A DNA stretch of 64,000 nt. It comes from Marinobacterium sp. Lineage in GTDB: Bacteria; Pseudomonadota; Gammaproteobacteria; Pseudomonadales; Balneatricaceae. Position numbers and translations under genes: made by a program. The notes under the pieces are model-generated. The model had not been told where the DNA came from. It was given only the letters and a program-made list of their open reading frames with translations, and did not search any database. Shown in pieces: positions 1-8,622 of the stretch (its first letter is position 1; the number at the start of each line of letters is the position of its first letter). The DNA lies in NCBI GenBank assembly GCA_025800125.1, contig JAOXSF010000038.1, positions 38,048-102,047 on the forward strand. Direction: 5' to 3'.

Positions 1-512
1 TTGGCAAGACTCATGGTCATCATCTGCAGGCCAGCCTTGGCGATAGAATAGATCGGGTAGCCTTTCAGGCCTCGCTGCGCATGAATATCCACCAGATTGA
101 TAATCGCACCCTGTTGCTGACGCAGGCTGTCGGCCAGACCTGCACTGAGAAAGTAGGCTGCGCGCAGGTTGCTGTTAACCAGCTGATCCCATTGTTGCTG
201 GGTACTTTGCTGTACCGGGGTTGGGTAAAAACTGGAAGCGTTATTTACCAGCAGATCAAGCTGCCCGAAGGTGCTCAGGGCCTGGTCGGTCAGTGTGGGT
301 AGCTGGTTCATATCGTCGAGATCAGCTTGCAGTACTGTCGCACTGTCCGGTCGCAGCTGATTCAGCTCCGCGGCCAGTAATCGGGCGGGTTCACCCGAAC
401 TGCGGTAATGAATAAGTACCCGGTAACCGGCCTGATGCAGGCTACGGCTGATGGTTGCGCCGATACGCTGGGCGGCACCGGTAATCAGGGCGACAGGTTG
501 ATGTTGGCTCAT
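1..512 (-). CDS. Pteridine reductase-like SDR (3' end outside window)
   Basis: Short-chain dehydrogenase whose C-terminus lies left of the window. The visible 170 residues begin MSQHQPVALITGAAQRIG (Rossmann glycine motif with the Arg typical of pteridine reductases), contain LVNNASSFYPTPV after the core NNAS motif, and reach the catalytic YSIAK near residue 157. The NNASSFYPTP signature is characteristic of PTR1/FolM enzymes that reduce dihydropterins or folates with NADPH, so a role in folate/pterin salvage is the likely one. The start ATG at 512 is preceded by GAGG-type Shine-Dalgarno sequence (agaggagcc on the minus strand). It sits 54 bp downstream of cca on the same strand and may be cotranscribed with it. 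The family is clear, the exact substrate is inferred. Confidence 0.85.
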   Translation of the reverse strand, partial: MSQHQPVALITGAAQRIGATISRSLHQAGYRVLIHYRSSGEPARLLAAELNQLRPDSATVLQADLDDMNQLPTLTDQALSTFGQLDLLVNNASSFYPTPVQQSTQQQWDQLVNSNLRAAYFLSAGLADSLRQQQGAIINLVDIHAQRGLKGYPIYSIAKAGLQMMTMSLA

Positions 513-566
513 AGAGGCTCCTCTGGTCCATCAATGGAGGACGTTTAACAGATGGAAGTCGGGGGA

Positions 567-1862
567 TTAAATGTGGCTACAGATACGTAGCTGTCGAGCT
601 TTCAGCTCATCACCCAGGGCCTTTCCTTTAAACCCTTCAGCCATCAGTGCCTGTGGATTGAGCTGATTGATCTGTGCCAGCAGTACGGGCAGCTGTCGGG
701 CGGCCTGGTCAATACCATCACCATGCAAAGCACGGCAGCAATGTAGCAGCGCGTCCAGCCGTTGTGGGCGCCGTAGCAGATCCAGCCCCTGAATCAGCGC
801 CAGTCGGTTCTGGCCATCCTGCTGCTGGAAGCTGGCCAGTGTCTGGTGCCACTGACGGCAGTGCAGCGCCAGCTCGCAGTAGTGTTTAGGGCTGCGCAGT
901 TGCTGGCAGGTTTGCTTGATCTGTGCCTGCGCTACAGACATTTCCTGGGTGTCGGTCGCCTGGCAGAGCAGCAGGGCAAAACGTATACGCGCCAGTTCTT
1001 CGCCTGTAACCTGTTCTTTATCTGTAACCCGATCTTCACTTTTAACCGGTTCTTCTGTCTGGGCCAGCTTGTCACCGTTGGCCTGCTTGTTGCGTTTGGC
1101 TTGTTTGTTGCATTTGGTTTGTTTGTCGCTGTTGGCTAGCGCGTTGCCCTCAGGTGATGCTTCATTACTGGATAACCGTTGTAGCTGATTGCTGAGCCGG
1201 GCAGAGAAAACGCCATCGTTGAACAGTGGTGTCAGTACGGGTAGCAGTTGCGGTAAAGCGTGGCAGTCAGACATCACCTGCAAATAAACATGTGGAGAGG
1301 GTTCTGCCAGCGCCCGTTCAGTCTCTTTCCAGACCCGCTCGGCGGTGAGGTGTTGCAGTTCGTCTGTGGCGGCGATCTGCTGCATCAGCGTCAGGGTTTC
1401 TTCCGCTACCCTGAAACCGAGGTGGGCATAGCGGGCAGCAAAACGGGCTACCCGCAGTACCCGTAGAGGGTCTTCAGCAAAAGCGGGGGACACATGCCGC
1501 AACAGTTTATTCTGTAGATCTTGCTGCCCCTGGTAAGGGTCGATTACCTCGCCCTGCGCACTGCGAGCCATAGCGTTGATGGTCAGGTCTCGCCGGATCA
1601 GGTCGTCTTCCAGGCTGACATCCGGGCTGGCATGCCAGGTAAAACCGCCATAACCTTTGCCCGACTTACGTTCGGTACGGGCCAGTGCATATTCTTCGCC
1701 GGTCTCCGGGTGAATGAATACTGGAAAATCACTGCCAACGGGCTTGAAACCCTGCGCTTCCATCTGTTGCGGGGTTGCCCCCACCACTACCCAGTCGTGG
1801 TCATACACCGGGTAGCCAAGCAGGGCATCGCGTACAGCGCCGCCCACCAGGTAGATCTGCAT
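567..1862 (-). CDS. cca: CCA tRNA nucleotidyltransferase
   Basis: Adds or repairs the 3'-terminal CCA of tRNAs. The class II nucleotidyltransferase head is intact: LVGGAVRD (residues 5-12), the metal-binding pair in DHDWV (about 21-25), [10 protein letters not shown] and the [16 protein letters not shown] helix. I see no HD phosphohydrolase dyad in the C-terminal half, so it resembles shorter nucleotidyltransferase-only forms. The oddity is residues 237-291, a lysine/glutamine/asparagine-rich stretch made of six-residue units ([18 protein letters not shown] and so on) encoded by 18-bp tandem repeats; this accounts for the 431-residue length. It lies 3 bp from glpE and is probably cotranscribed with glpE and apaH. 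Confidence 0.93.
   Translation of the reverse strand: MQIYLVGGAVRDALLGYPVYDHDWVVVGATPQQMEAQGFKPVGSDFPVFIHPETGEEYALARTERKSGKGYGGFTWHASPDVSLEDDLIRRDLTINAMARSAQGEVIDPYQGQQDLQNKLLRHVSPAFAEDPLRVLRVARFAARYAHLGFRVAEETLTLMQQIAATDELQHLTAERVWKETERALAEPSPHVYLQVMSDCHALPQLLPVLTPLFNDGVFSARLSNQLQRLSSNEASPEGNALANSDKQTKCNKQAKRNKQANGDKLAQTEEPVKSEDRVTDKEQVTGEELARIRFALLLCQATDTQEMSVAQAQIKQTCQQLRSPKHYCELALHCRQWHQTLASFQQQDGQNRLALIQGLDLLRRPQRLDALLHCCRALHGDGIDQAARQLPVLLAQINQLNPQALMAEGFKGKALGDELKARQLRICSHI
990..1151. repeat. 18-bp degenerate tandem repeat inside cca
   Basis: About nine consecutive units of 18 bp, for example ggcctgcttgttgcgttt (1080-1097), ggcttgtttgttgcattt (1098-1115) and ggtttgtttgtcgctgtt (1116-1133), followed to the left by a related series around ctgtaacc. 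The period keeps the reading frame and adds about 55 hydrophilic residues to Cca in a region that should be a surface loop between helical domains. Confidence 0.85.
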
Positions 1863-1865
1863 AAT

Positions 1866-2189
1866 TCAGTTTGCCTCACGGCGGTCAGGCCAGGTCATGT
1901 GCCAGAGTTCAAAGCCACCGTCCAGACTGTAAACGGTATCAAAGCCCTGGCCTGCCAGATAGACCGCTGCCGACTGGCTGCTGATGCCGTGGTAGCAGCA
2001 GACAATCAGTGGGGTATCAAGGTCAGCGTTCTGCACAAAATCGTGCAGGTTTTCGTTGTTCAGGTTGAAGGACGCAGGGATATGGCCCTGTGCGAAACTG
2101 TGACTGTCGCGGATGTCCACCACAACAGCGTTCTTGTTATCAATCAATTCGGCTGCCTGAGCAGCATTGATGCAACGGTAGGTGTCCAT
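1866..2189 (-). CDS. glpE: Thiosulfate sulfurtransferase GlpE (single-domain rhodanese)
   Basis: A 107-residue single rhodanese domain of the usual GlpE length. The active-site loop CCYHGISS places the persulfide-forming cysteine at residue 65, matching the CYHGNSS loop of E. coli GlpE. It transfers sulfane sulfur from thiosulfate to cyanide or, more likely in vivo, to a thiol or thioredoxin acceptor. It lies in a tight same-strand cluster (apaH, glpE, cca), 22 bp after apaH and 3 bp before cca. There is no signal peptide, so it is cytoplasmic. Confidence 0.93.
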   Translation of the reverse strand: MDTYRCINAAQAAELIDNKNAVVVDIRDSHSFAQGHIPASFNLNNENLHDFVQNADLDTPLIVCCYHGISSQSAAVYLAGQGFDTVYSLDGGFELWHMTWPDRREAN

Positions 2190-2211
2190 AGATGACCTCG
2201 TTCAGACGGCG

Positions 2212-3066
2212 TCAGGCACTGGCACCGGCAATCAGCTGGTGGGGGCCATCCGGTTGCGGGCTGCCATTGCAGTGACAATGAAACAGTTGCTGATCTTCCA
2301 GTCGCATGGCCGTCAGCGCATTGCCCCATACACAACCGGTATCCAGTGCAAATACATTAATCGTTTCAGTACGGCCTTCCAGTGCCGCCCAGTGACCAAA
2401 CAGCACCTGGACGTGGGTGTCTTTACGGGGCTGGCGGAACCAGGGCAGATAACCGTTAGGCTGGGATTCCAGGCCACCTTTGGCTTTGAAATCCAGTTGC
2501 CCGTTTGTATCACAGAAACGCATACGCGTCAGGTAATTGGTGATGGTGCGCAGGCGGTCCCAGCCCATCAGGTGTTTATCCCATAGTGTTGGCTGGTTGC
2601 CATACATATTGTCGAAATAGCCCTGCGCCAGGTGGCTGCTGATCATCATTTCAACTTCGCTGGCATACTTCACCGCCTGCTGTGCGCTCCAGACTGGCGG
2701 TAGCCCGGCATGGCTCATAAACCAGTTGTTGGCTTCGTCGTACACAGCCAGTTTCTGGTTGCGCAGCCAGTCCATCAGTTCGGCTACATCCGGCGCGTCC
2801 AGCAACTCATTCAGGGTATCGCTACGTTTGCGCTCGACTGAGCCGTAGTACACCGCCAGCAGGTGCAGATCATGGTTGCCCAGTACGATGACGGTCTGTT
2901 CGCCCAGGGATTTCAGAAAGCGTAGAGTTTCCAGTGATCTGGGGCCGCGATTGACCAGATCTCCAGCCACCCAGAGGGTGTCCTGTTCGTTGAACTGGAT
3001 AATCTCCAGCAGCTGTCTCAGTTCGTCGTAACAGCCCTGAATATCGCCGACTGCATAGGTTGCCAT
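2212..3066 (-). CDS. apaH: Symmetrical bis(5'-nucleosyl)-tetraphosphatase ApaH
   Basis: Hydrolyses Ap4A to two ADP and so also limits Np4 capping of RNA. The calcineurin-like metallophosphatase motifs are present in order: GDIQGC (residues 8-13), GDLVNRGP (about 36-43) and GNHDLH (about 63-68), with later metal ligands in MSHAGLPP and FGHWAALEG. Length 284 is normal for the family. It is the first gene of the leftward apaH-glpE-cca group; the 626-bp region upstream carries tandem repeats but no promoter I can name with confidence. Confidence 0.95.
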   Translation of the reverse strand: MATYAVGDIQGCYDELRQLLEIIQFNEQDTLWVAGDLVNRGPRSLETLRFLKSLGEQTVIVLGNHDLHLLAVYYGSVERKRSDTLNELLDAPDVAELMDWLRNQKLAVYDEANNWFMSHAGLPPVWSAQQAVKYASEVEMMISSHLAQGYFDNMYGNQPTLWDKHLMGWDRLRTITNYLTRMRFCDTNGQLDFKAKGGLESQPNGYLPWFRQPRKDTHVQVLFGHWAALEGRTETINVFALDTGCVWGNALTAMRLEDQQLFHCHCNGSPQPDGPHQLIAGASA

Positions 3067-3692
3067 TCAATGTCCTCGATGCCTGCTTTTCTGATGCTCG
3101 TGATACCGCCTGGTAAATTGCGTGACGTGGTACAGAGTTTTACGCGGTCTATCGCGTCTTTTAATGAAGCCTGCCGTACTGTTTAAGTCAGTGCTATTTA
3201 AGTCAGTGCTATCTTAAGCCAGCGCTTCGAAACCAGCACCTCAAAACGCAAGTCGCACTGCAAAAAACGAAAGACGCACTGCAAAACTGCCTACCCGGCT
3301 GCGAGCGTCGCACATGTTACCAGAATGTTATGACGGGTTCGGGACGAAAATACGACGCAAAGGTCGGCTGGACAATGCCTCCGGTTGTTGCTCTGGCTAA
3401 AGAATGAAATACATATCTGACACTAACTTGTTGATATAGAAGCGATCTTTTGTGTCGCGTTGCTGCATTAGAAAAACTGATGACGGTGCCATCAAATTCT
3501 GATTCTTGACTGTTTCAGATGTAATCTCACTGAAATATCCCCTTCCTAATATGCCTGCCTGTCGACGCCGGTTACCGACAAAGGTCGGATAATCAGACCT
3601 GGGTGGCTAAAAAACAACCTGTCCCCCACTTGAGGTTATCCCCTCACGTAATCGGCGCTCATTCTGTCGCTATTAGCAGAGCTTATACCGTT
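3067..3692. other. Intergenic region between divergent apaH and phosphodiesterase gene
   Basis: No gene is supported here. The stretch holds two tandem-repeat patches (3182-3226 and 3242-3281) and must contain the promoters of the divergent genes on each side. An open frame starting at a GTG at 3603 extends the phosphodiesterase by 30 residues, but that extension lacks any family similarity I can see. Confidence 0.6.
3182..3281. repeat. Two short intergenic tandem repeats
   Basis: Three 15-bp units of tttaagtcagtgcta (two exact, 3182-3196 and 3197-3211, one degenerate to 3226), then two 19-21-bp units sharing caaaacg...cgcactg (3242-3260 and 3261-3281) and a partial third. Confidence 0.85.
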
Positions 3693-4928
3693 ATGGGCAA
3701 ACTGATTCTCATTATGGTGGACGGCATCAGCGCCGATCACTTTGAACGTATCCGTCACCAGCTGCCGAATCTGGACCGTCTGGCCCGTGAAGGCACTCAG
3801 GTACTGGAATTGACGCCCGAGGTTTGCGGTACTTCCCTGCCGGGACGCACCTCAATGATCGTTGGTGAAGGGCCTGACCAGCATGGCATCTATGGCAATG
3901 TCATCTGGGATGGTGAGCAGTTCCGTTATGGCAACCCGTACGATGTACGTGTGCCAACACTGGCACACTACGCCCGTGCCGCTGGCCGTGATGTTGCTGC
4001 GCTGGGCTATGGCATGGTCAGGCCGGAAGAATGTGATCTCTATATGCCGCCCTGGTGGGTCAGTGAGATGCTGATGCGTGCCCGTGATGAACAGCCCTGG
4101 CCTGCGGATGAGCAATGGTTGCAGGCGGGGCGTATTCACGATTGTGAAGGGCGTCTGGCAGCGCTGGGCGAACAACAACTGAATATTGCTGACCCTAACG
4201 CCGAGCCGGAATTCAAATTACAGCTGGGTATGCTGGCAGATCAGCAACTGCTGGATGTTGCTGCCGGGCTGGCAGCTTCTGATAAGGCACCAGACCTGAT
4301 GATGCTGGAAATCTGCATCCCGGATTATTTCCTGCACAAATACGGCGCCGGACATGCGCTGGCTGAGTGGTCTTTGCGCACTGCTGATGCCCAGATTGGT
4401 ACGCTGATTGAGCGCCTGCGCCAGGCCGGTCAGCTGGCGCAGTACAACTTCGCCATTATGTCTGACCATGGCCACGCAGCGATGCCTGATGCGCTCTATT
4501 GTGATCAGATTCTGCCGCAGGGCGTGAAGTGGTCCAGCGAAGGCGGCATGTTGCTGGTCGCACCGGATCATGCCCAGCAGGCGGATCAAGTCCGTGCTGC
4601 ATTGAGTGAGTATGCGGTTGAACTGTGGAATAACAGCCACCTTCCGCCAGACCAGCGTGACGTGTTGCTGACCTTTGCTGTGGCAGAAAACTCTGGCATC
4701 TCGTTTGAAAACACGCTGGCAGGTCAGCAGGGCCCGACCGGGCCATCAAAGTACAAGTCCAACCACGGTATGCGGCCTGGTTGTCGTGATGATTATCGCT
4801 TCTGTCTGTTTGCCGGGCCCGATGTACCGCGTTCGACGGTACTGTTCGCCCAGGCCAATCAGGTTGCTCCGACGATGGCCCGCATTCTGGGTATCAATAC
4901 CCCCTGGCAGGCAGCACCGCTGCTCTGA
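3693..4928 (+). CDS. Alkaline phosphatase-superfamily phosphodiesterase/pyrophosphatase
   Basis: A type I phosphodiesterase / nucleotide pyrophosphatase-like hydrolase. The metal-site pattern of the superfamily is visible: IMVDGISADHF near the N-terminus (first Asp), the nucleophile Thr or Ser in CGTSLPGRTSM, IPDYFLHKYG, MSDHGHAAM and the C-terminal SNHGMRPG. No signal peptide, so probably cytoplasmic. I chose the ATG at 3693 because the family fold starts at MGKLILIMVDG; the upstream GTG at 3603 would add unconserved residues. It is 54 bp upstream of a peptide-type ABC importer and the cluster ends in a HAD phosphatase, so it may process a phosphorus-containing substrate brought in by that importer. 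Substrate unknown. Confidence 0.8.
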   Translation: MGKLILIMVDGISADHFERIRHQLPNLDRLAREGTQVLELTPEVCGTSLPGRTSMIVGEGPDQHGIYGNVIWDGEQFRYGNPYDVRVPTLAHYARAAGRDVAALGYGMVRPEECDLYMPPWWVSEMLMRARDEQPWPADEQWLQAGRIHDCEGRLAALGEQQLNIADPNAEPEFKLQLGMLADQQLLDVAAGLAASDKAPDLMMLEICIPDYFLHKYGAGHALAEWSLRTADAQIGTLIERLRQAGQLAQYNFAIMSDHGHAAMPDALYCDQILPQGVKWSSEGGMLLVAPDHAQQADQVRAALSEYAVELWNNSHLPPDQRDVLLTFAVAENSGISFENTLAGQQGPTGPSKYKSNHGMRPGCRDDYRFCLFAGPDVPRSTVLFAQANQVAPTMARILGINTPWQAAPLL

Positions 4929-4982
4929 GCCTGAACAGATTTACGCCTTCAAGAAGAATTCAACTTACCAGGAGCCACTCCG

Positions 4983-6467
4983 ATGAAACGTCTGCTGTCT
5001 TCCGTTCTTGTCTCTGCCGCCCTGCTGGGTGGTGCTGAAACCGCACTGGCCGGTGAAACCTTCCGTCTGGCCCATGATGTTGGCTATGCCGGTGCCGAGT
5101 CGTTGGACCCGATCTCGCCAAGCCGTTTCTTCTATGCCAACCAGTTTCTTTACAGCCGCCTGGTACGTCAGGATCAGAATGGCATGCCCAGCCCAGAGCT
5201 GGCCACCAACTGGCAAGCTTCAGCCGATGCCCAGCAGTGGACTTTTGAACTGCGTAAAGGGGTGAAGTTTCACGATGGTTCTGACCTGACCGCTGAAGAT
5301 GTCAAATATACGCTGGAGCGTATCAAAGACCCGAAAATCGACTCGCCGGTTGCAGCGGTACTGGGGGTGATTGAGTCGGTAACGGTGGTGAATAGCCACA
5401 AACTGGTGATTAATCTGTCAGCGCCTCACGCTGACTTGCCACTGCTGTTGATGGATTACCGTGTTCGCATGATTCCAGAAGGCAGTGGTGATGATATTGC
5501 CCGTACCGGTGTCGGTTCTGGCCCGTTCAAACTGGTGGAACTGGACCCGGAAGGTGTCACTGTACTGGAAGCCTTTGATGGCTACTGGGAAGGCAAACCG
5601 GCTTCTGAGCAGGTTGAAATTATCGGTATTGCCGATGCCCAGGCCCGTGTGCAGGCGCTGCTGGCCGGTCAGCTGGACTTTGAAGACAGTGTGATCTCAC
5701 AGCAGATGGCACTGTTTGCCGATGCCAGTCAATTCAAAACCCAGAGCATCGCTACCGGTGAATGGCGGGCGCTGGTATTCCGTACCGATACTGCCCCGTT
5801 CGATGATGTTCGTGTCCGCCAGGCACTGCGCCAAGTGGTTGATCGTCAGGAGATGATGACGCTGGTATCAGGCCCGCAAGGCGGCACCCAGGCCTGTGAT
5901 ACACCGGTCTGGTCAGGGGATCAGTACCGTGCTGAGATCAACTGCCCACAGGATATTGCCAGCGCCAAAAAACTGCTTGCAGACGCCGGTTACAAGAACG
6001 GTCTGGAGATCAGCATCTACGCGGCGGATAACGAGCCGGAATGGATTCGCATGATTGAGGTATACCAGCAGCAGGCGGCTAAAGCTGGCATCAAGGTTAA
6101 CCTGGAGATTGCCGCATCAGACGGGTACTGGAGCGATGTCTGGATGAAAGAGGGGGCGGTAGCAACGCGCTGGTCGCAGCGTCCAGCCGATCAGGTGCTG
6201 AATGAAGCGTTCCGCTCGACCGCTGCCTGGAATGAAACCTTCTTCAAAAATACAGCCTTTGACAGCCTGCTGGATCAGGCCCGTGGTGAGCTGGATTTTG
6301 GCAAACGTAAAGCACTGTACGGCAAATTGCAGAACATGTTGTGGCACGAGGGCGGTGCGATGATCCCTTATCACCTGAACCAGAATCGCGTCATGCGTAC
6401 CAATGTCACCGGTATCGACCCGGTGGAAAACTTCTCTATTCGCTGGCACAAGGTGGCGGCGAACTGA
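4983..6467 (+). CDS. ABC importer substrate-binding protein, family 5 (peptide type)
   Basis: Periplasmic binding protein of the DppA/OppA family, 494 residues. A signal peptide is clear (MKRLLSSVLVSAALLGG, cleavage after ALA near residue 23). The family features follow: RLAHDVGYAGAESLDPI, WTFELRKGVKFHDG, the ...VGSGPFKLVE segment and the C-terminal MIPYHLNQNR. It is followed by a strong terminator at 6516-6555 and then by the permease genes, so the binding protein should be made in excess over the membrane parts. The ligand is not readable; dipeptides, oligopeptides, nickel and opines all use this family. Confidence 0.9.
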   Translation: MKRLLSSVLVSAALLGGAETALAGETFRLAHDVGYAGAESLDPISPSRFFYANQFLYSRLVRQDQNGMPSPELATNWQASADAQQWTFELRKGVKFHDGSDLTAEDVKYTLERIKDPKIDSPVAAVLGVIESVTVVNSHKLVINLSAPHADLPLLLMDYRVRMIPEGSGDDIARTGVGSGPFKLVELDPEGVTVLEAFDGYWEGKPASEQVEIIGIADAQARVQALLAGQLDFEDSVISQQMALFADASQFKTQSIATGEWRALVFRTDTAPFDDVRVRQALRQVVDRQEMMTLVSGPQGGTQACDTPVWSGDQYRAEINCPQDIASAKKLLADAGYKNGLEISIYAADNEPEWIRMIEVYQQQAAKAGIKVNLEIAASDGYWSDVWMKEGAVATRWSQRPADQVLNEAFRSTAAWNETFFKNTAFDSLLDQARGELDFGKRKALYGKLQNMLWHEGGAMIPYHLNQNRVMRTNVTGIDPVENFSIRWHKVAAN

Positions 6468-6515
6468 GCTGATCTGAGAGAGCACGCCTCCCTGCCGGAG
6501 TGAGGAGGCGTTTCT

Positions 6516-6555
6516 GCCCCGCCTGTCAATCTGAGAGCGCAGGCGGGGCTTTTTT
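6516..6555 (+). terminator. Rho-independent terminator inside the importer operon
   Basis: Perfect 10-bp stem gccccgcctg / caggcggggc (6516-6525 and 6540-6549) followed by six T. A second hairpin acgcctcc / ggaggcgt lies just before it (about 6484-6511). It separates the binding-protein gene from the permeases and probably works as a partial terminator. Confidence 0.9.
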
Positions 6556-6585
6556 CCATGCTCAGGCACCGTAATTTTCAATACA

Positions 6586-6624
6586 CGATTTCAGGCGCAA
6601 CGATTTCAGGCGCAACGATTTTAG
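6586..6624. repeat. 15-bp intergenic tandem repeat
   Basis: Two exact copies of cgatttcaggcgcaa (6586-6600 and 6601-6615) and a decaying third, between the terminator and the first permease gene. Confidence 0.85.
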
Positions 6625-6718
6625 AGATGCGACTTCAAGTGCGCTTCCCAATGCAATCTCCGGCGCTGTTACAACGGCTATTGAACTGCTATCTGAACCG
6701 CATAATCCGGGTTTTACC

Positions 6719-7672
6719 ATGTTGAAACTTATTCTTAACCGGCTGGTGCTGGCCGTGCTGACGCTGGTGGCGGTTTGCACCCTGGTGTTCAGCGTCACCG
6801 AAGCGCTGCCGGGCGATGTCTGTACCGCATTTCTGGGCCGCAATGCCCAGGGTGTCCGGCTGGAAAACTGCCGTGCTGACCGTGAACTGCATAAACCGGC
6901 TATTGAGCGCTTTGCCGACTGGGGCTATGGCGTGGTCAGCCAGGGTGATCTGGGTCGCTCGCTCAAGCGCAATAAATCAATTAACAAACTGGTGGGTAAC
7001 CGCATGCGCAACACGCTGGTGCTGGCCACCACTGCGGCGCTGATTGGCATTCCGCTGGCAATTTTTCTTGGTGTGCTGGCGGCACTGCGGCGGGATAAAG
7101 CCACCGATGTGGGGATCTCGACCGGTTCCATTTTCGCCATGACTCTGCCGGAATTTGTCAGCGCTACCTTGCTGATCTACATCTTTGCCATCCAGCTGAA
7201 GTGGTTCCCGGCGGTCACCACTGTGCGTCATAACGCGCCACTGGAAGATCTGCTTCCCAATATTGTGCTGCCGGTTGCCGTGCTGGCGCTGGTGATGACG
7301 GCACATATTCTACGCATGGTGCGCTCGTCGATGATTGATGTGATGGCTTCAGACTTTGTGCAGATGGCACGGCTGAAAGGTGTACCGTACTGGCAGATTG
7401 TGTTTCGCCATGCGCTGCCCAGTGCCATGCTGCCAGCGGTCAATATTATTGCCCTGACCATCGCCTGGTTGCTGGGTGGGGTGGTGATTATTGAACAGGT
7501 GTTTAACTACCCTGGTATCGGCACCCTGATGATCAGCGCCATTTATGACCGCGACCTGCCACTGGTACAGGCGATAGCTCTGGTACTGGCGGCGATCTAT
7601 GTCGGTGTAAATCTGCTGGCTGACCTGACCAGCCTGGCTCTGAACCCGCGTCTGCGTACAGCACGAGGATAA
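6719..7672 (+). CDS. ABC importer permease (DppB/OppB family)
   Basis: Inner-membrane permease of 317 residues. An N-terminal membrane segment (LILNRLVLAVLTLVAVCTLV) is followed by a periplasmic stretch and five further hydrophobic segments. The cytoplasmic EAA-like coupling loop is visible as ...DFVQMARLKGVPYWQIVFRH. The periplasmic loop FLGRNAQGVRLENCRAD is a little unusual in carrying two cysteines with the preceding DVC. It is separated by 4 bp from the second permease gene and pairs with it. Confidence 0.92.
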   Translation: MLKLILNRLVLAVLTLVAVCTLVFSVTEALPGDVCTAFLGRNAQGVRLENCRADRELHKPAIERFADWGYGVVSQGDLGRSLKRNKSINKLVGNRMRNTLVLATTAALIGIPLAIFLGVLAALRRDKATDVGISTGSIFAMTLPEFVSATLLIYIFAIQLKWFPAVTTVRHNAPLEDLLPNIVLPVAVLALVMTAHILRMVRSSMIDVMASDFVQMARLKGVPYWQIVFRHALPSAMLPAVNIIALTIAWLLGGVVIIEQVFNYPGIGTLMISAIYDRDLPLVQAIALVLAAIYVGVNLLADLTSLALNPRLRTARG

Positions 7673-7676
7673 CAGC

Positions 7677-8600
7677 ATGACGGATAGTGCAGCTATTGAG
7701 AACACCGCGCTGGCAGCCAGCCAATCACAATCGACGCAGGGCCGGACACCGCAAAAGCGCAGCGTACAGGTCTGGCGCAGTATGCGCCGCTCACCGGCGG
7801 CGATGATCGCGCTGAGCATTCTTGCTCTGCACCTGATCATCGCGCTGCTGGCGCCCTGGATCAGCCCCTGGGACTGGACGTTGCAGAACGGCTATAACAT
7901 GTTGCAGCCGCCCAGTGCAGCGCACTGGTTTGGTACTGACAACATGGGCCGTGATGTGTTCAGCCGTACCCTGATGGGCGGGCGTGAAGCGCTTAAAGTG
8001 ACCCTGCTGGGTACGTTACTGGCGATGCTCTGGGGCAGCCTGACGGGTATTACCCTGGGCTTGCTAGGGGGGCGCATTGACGAGTGGGTAATGCGGGCGG
8101 TGGATGCCCTGCTGGCCATTCCATGGCTGCTGTTTCTGCTGCTGATTATCTCCACCATCGGCCAGAGTGGTCTGACCCTGGTGCTGACACTGGGCTTTTT
8201 CTACGGCATCGCGGTGATCCGTGTTGCCCGTGGGGCCACGCTGGATTTCGTCGCCCGTGATTTTGTGATGGCGGCCCGTGTGCGGGGAGAAAGCAACTGG
8301 ACCATCGTCCGTCAGGAGCTGCTACCCAATGTGCTGGATAGCCTGCTGGTGGAGGGAGCGATGCGCTGGGCCTGGATGCTGCTGGCGTTCAGCTCGCTGT
8401 CATTCCTTGGCTTTGGTGTAGTGCCGCCAACCCCGGACTGGGGGCTGATGATTGCTGACACCCGCGGCATTATGTCGATTGCCCCCTGGGCGACCCTGTT
8501 TCCGGCGTTGGCGCTGTCCAGTCTGATTATCAGTATCAACCTCAGTGCCGACGCCTTTGGTAAGGCGATGGGGCTGGACCGTGCCAAAGCGCCTGTATAA
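7677..8600 (+). CDS. ABC importer permease (DppC/OppC family)
   Basis: Second permease, 307 residues. About 35 cytoplasmic residues come first, then a membrane helix (AAMIALSILALHLIIALLAPW). The conserved HWFGTDNMGRDVFSR motif of DppC proteins follows, and the EAA loop reads ...RDFVMAARVRGESNWTIVRQE. The C-terminal half holds the remaining helices and the family segment PDWGLMIADTRG. Together with the preceding gene it forms the transmembrane heterodimer. Confidence 0.92.
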   Translation: MTDSAAIENTALAASQSQSTQGRTPQKRSVQVWRSMRRSPAAMIALSILALHLIIALLAPWISPWDWTLQNGYNMLQPPSAAHWFGTDNMGRDVFSRTLMGGREALKVTLLGTLLAMLWGSLTGITLGLLGGRIDEWVMRAVDALLAIPWLLFLLLIISTIGQSGLTLVLTLGFFYGIAVIRVARGATLDFVARDFVMAARVRGESNWTIVRQELLPNVLDSLLVEGAMRWAWMLLAFSSLSFLGFGVVPPTPDWGLMIADTRGIMSIAPWATLFPALALSSLIISINLSADAFGKAMGLDRAKAPV

Positions 8601-8622
8601 GCGTCAGGTCTGAGGAGCATCT

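Noticed and set aside
1521..2195. Open frame of 224 codons on the + strand
   Set aside because: It is antisense to cca and glpE, both of which have complete family motifs; the frame is a by-product of codon bias.
3603..3692. N-terminal extension of the phosphodiesterase from a GTG
   Set aside because: The 30 extra residues show no signal peptide or family similarity, and the conserved fold begins at the ATG at 3693.
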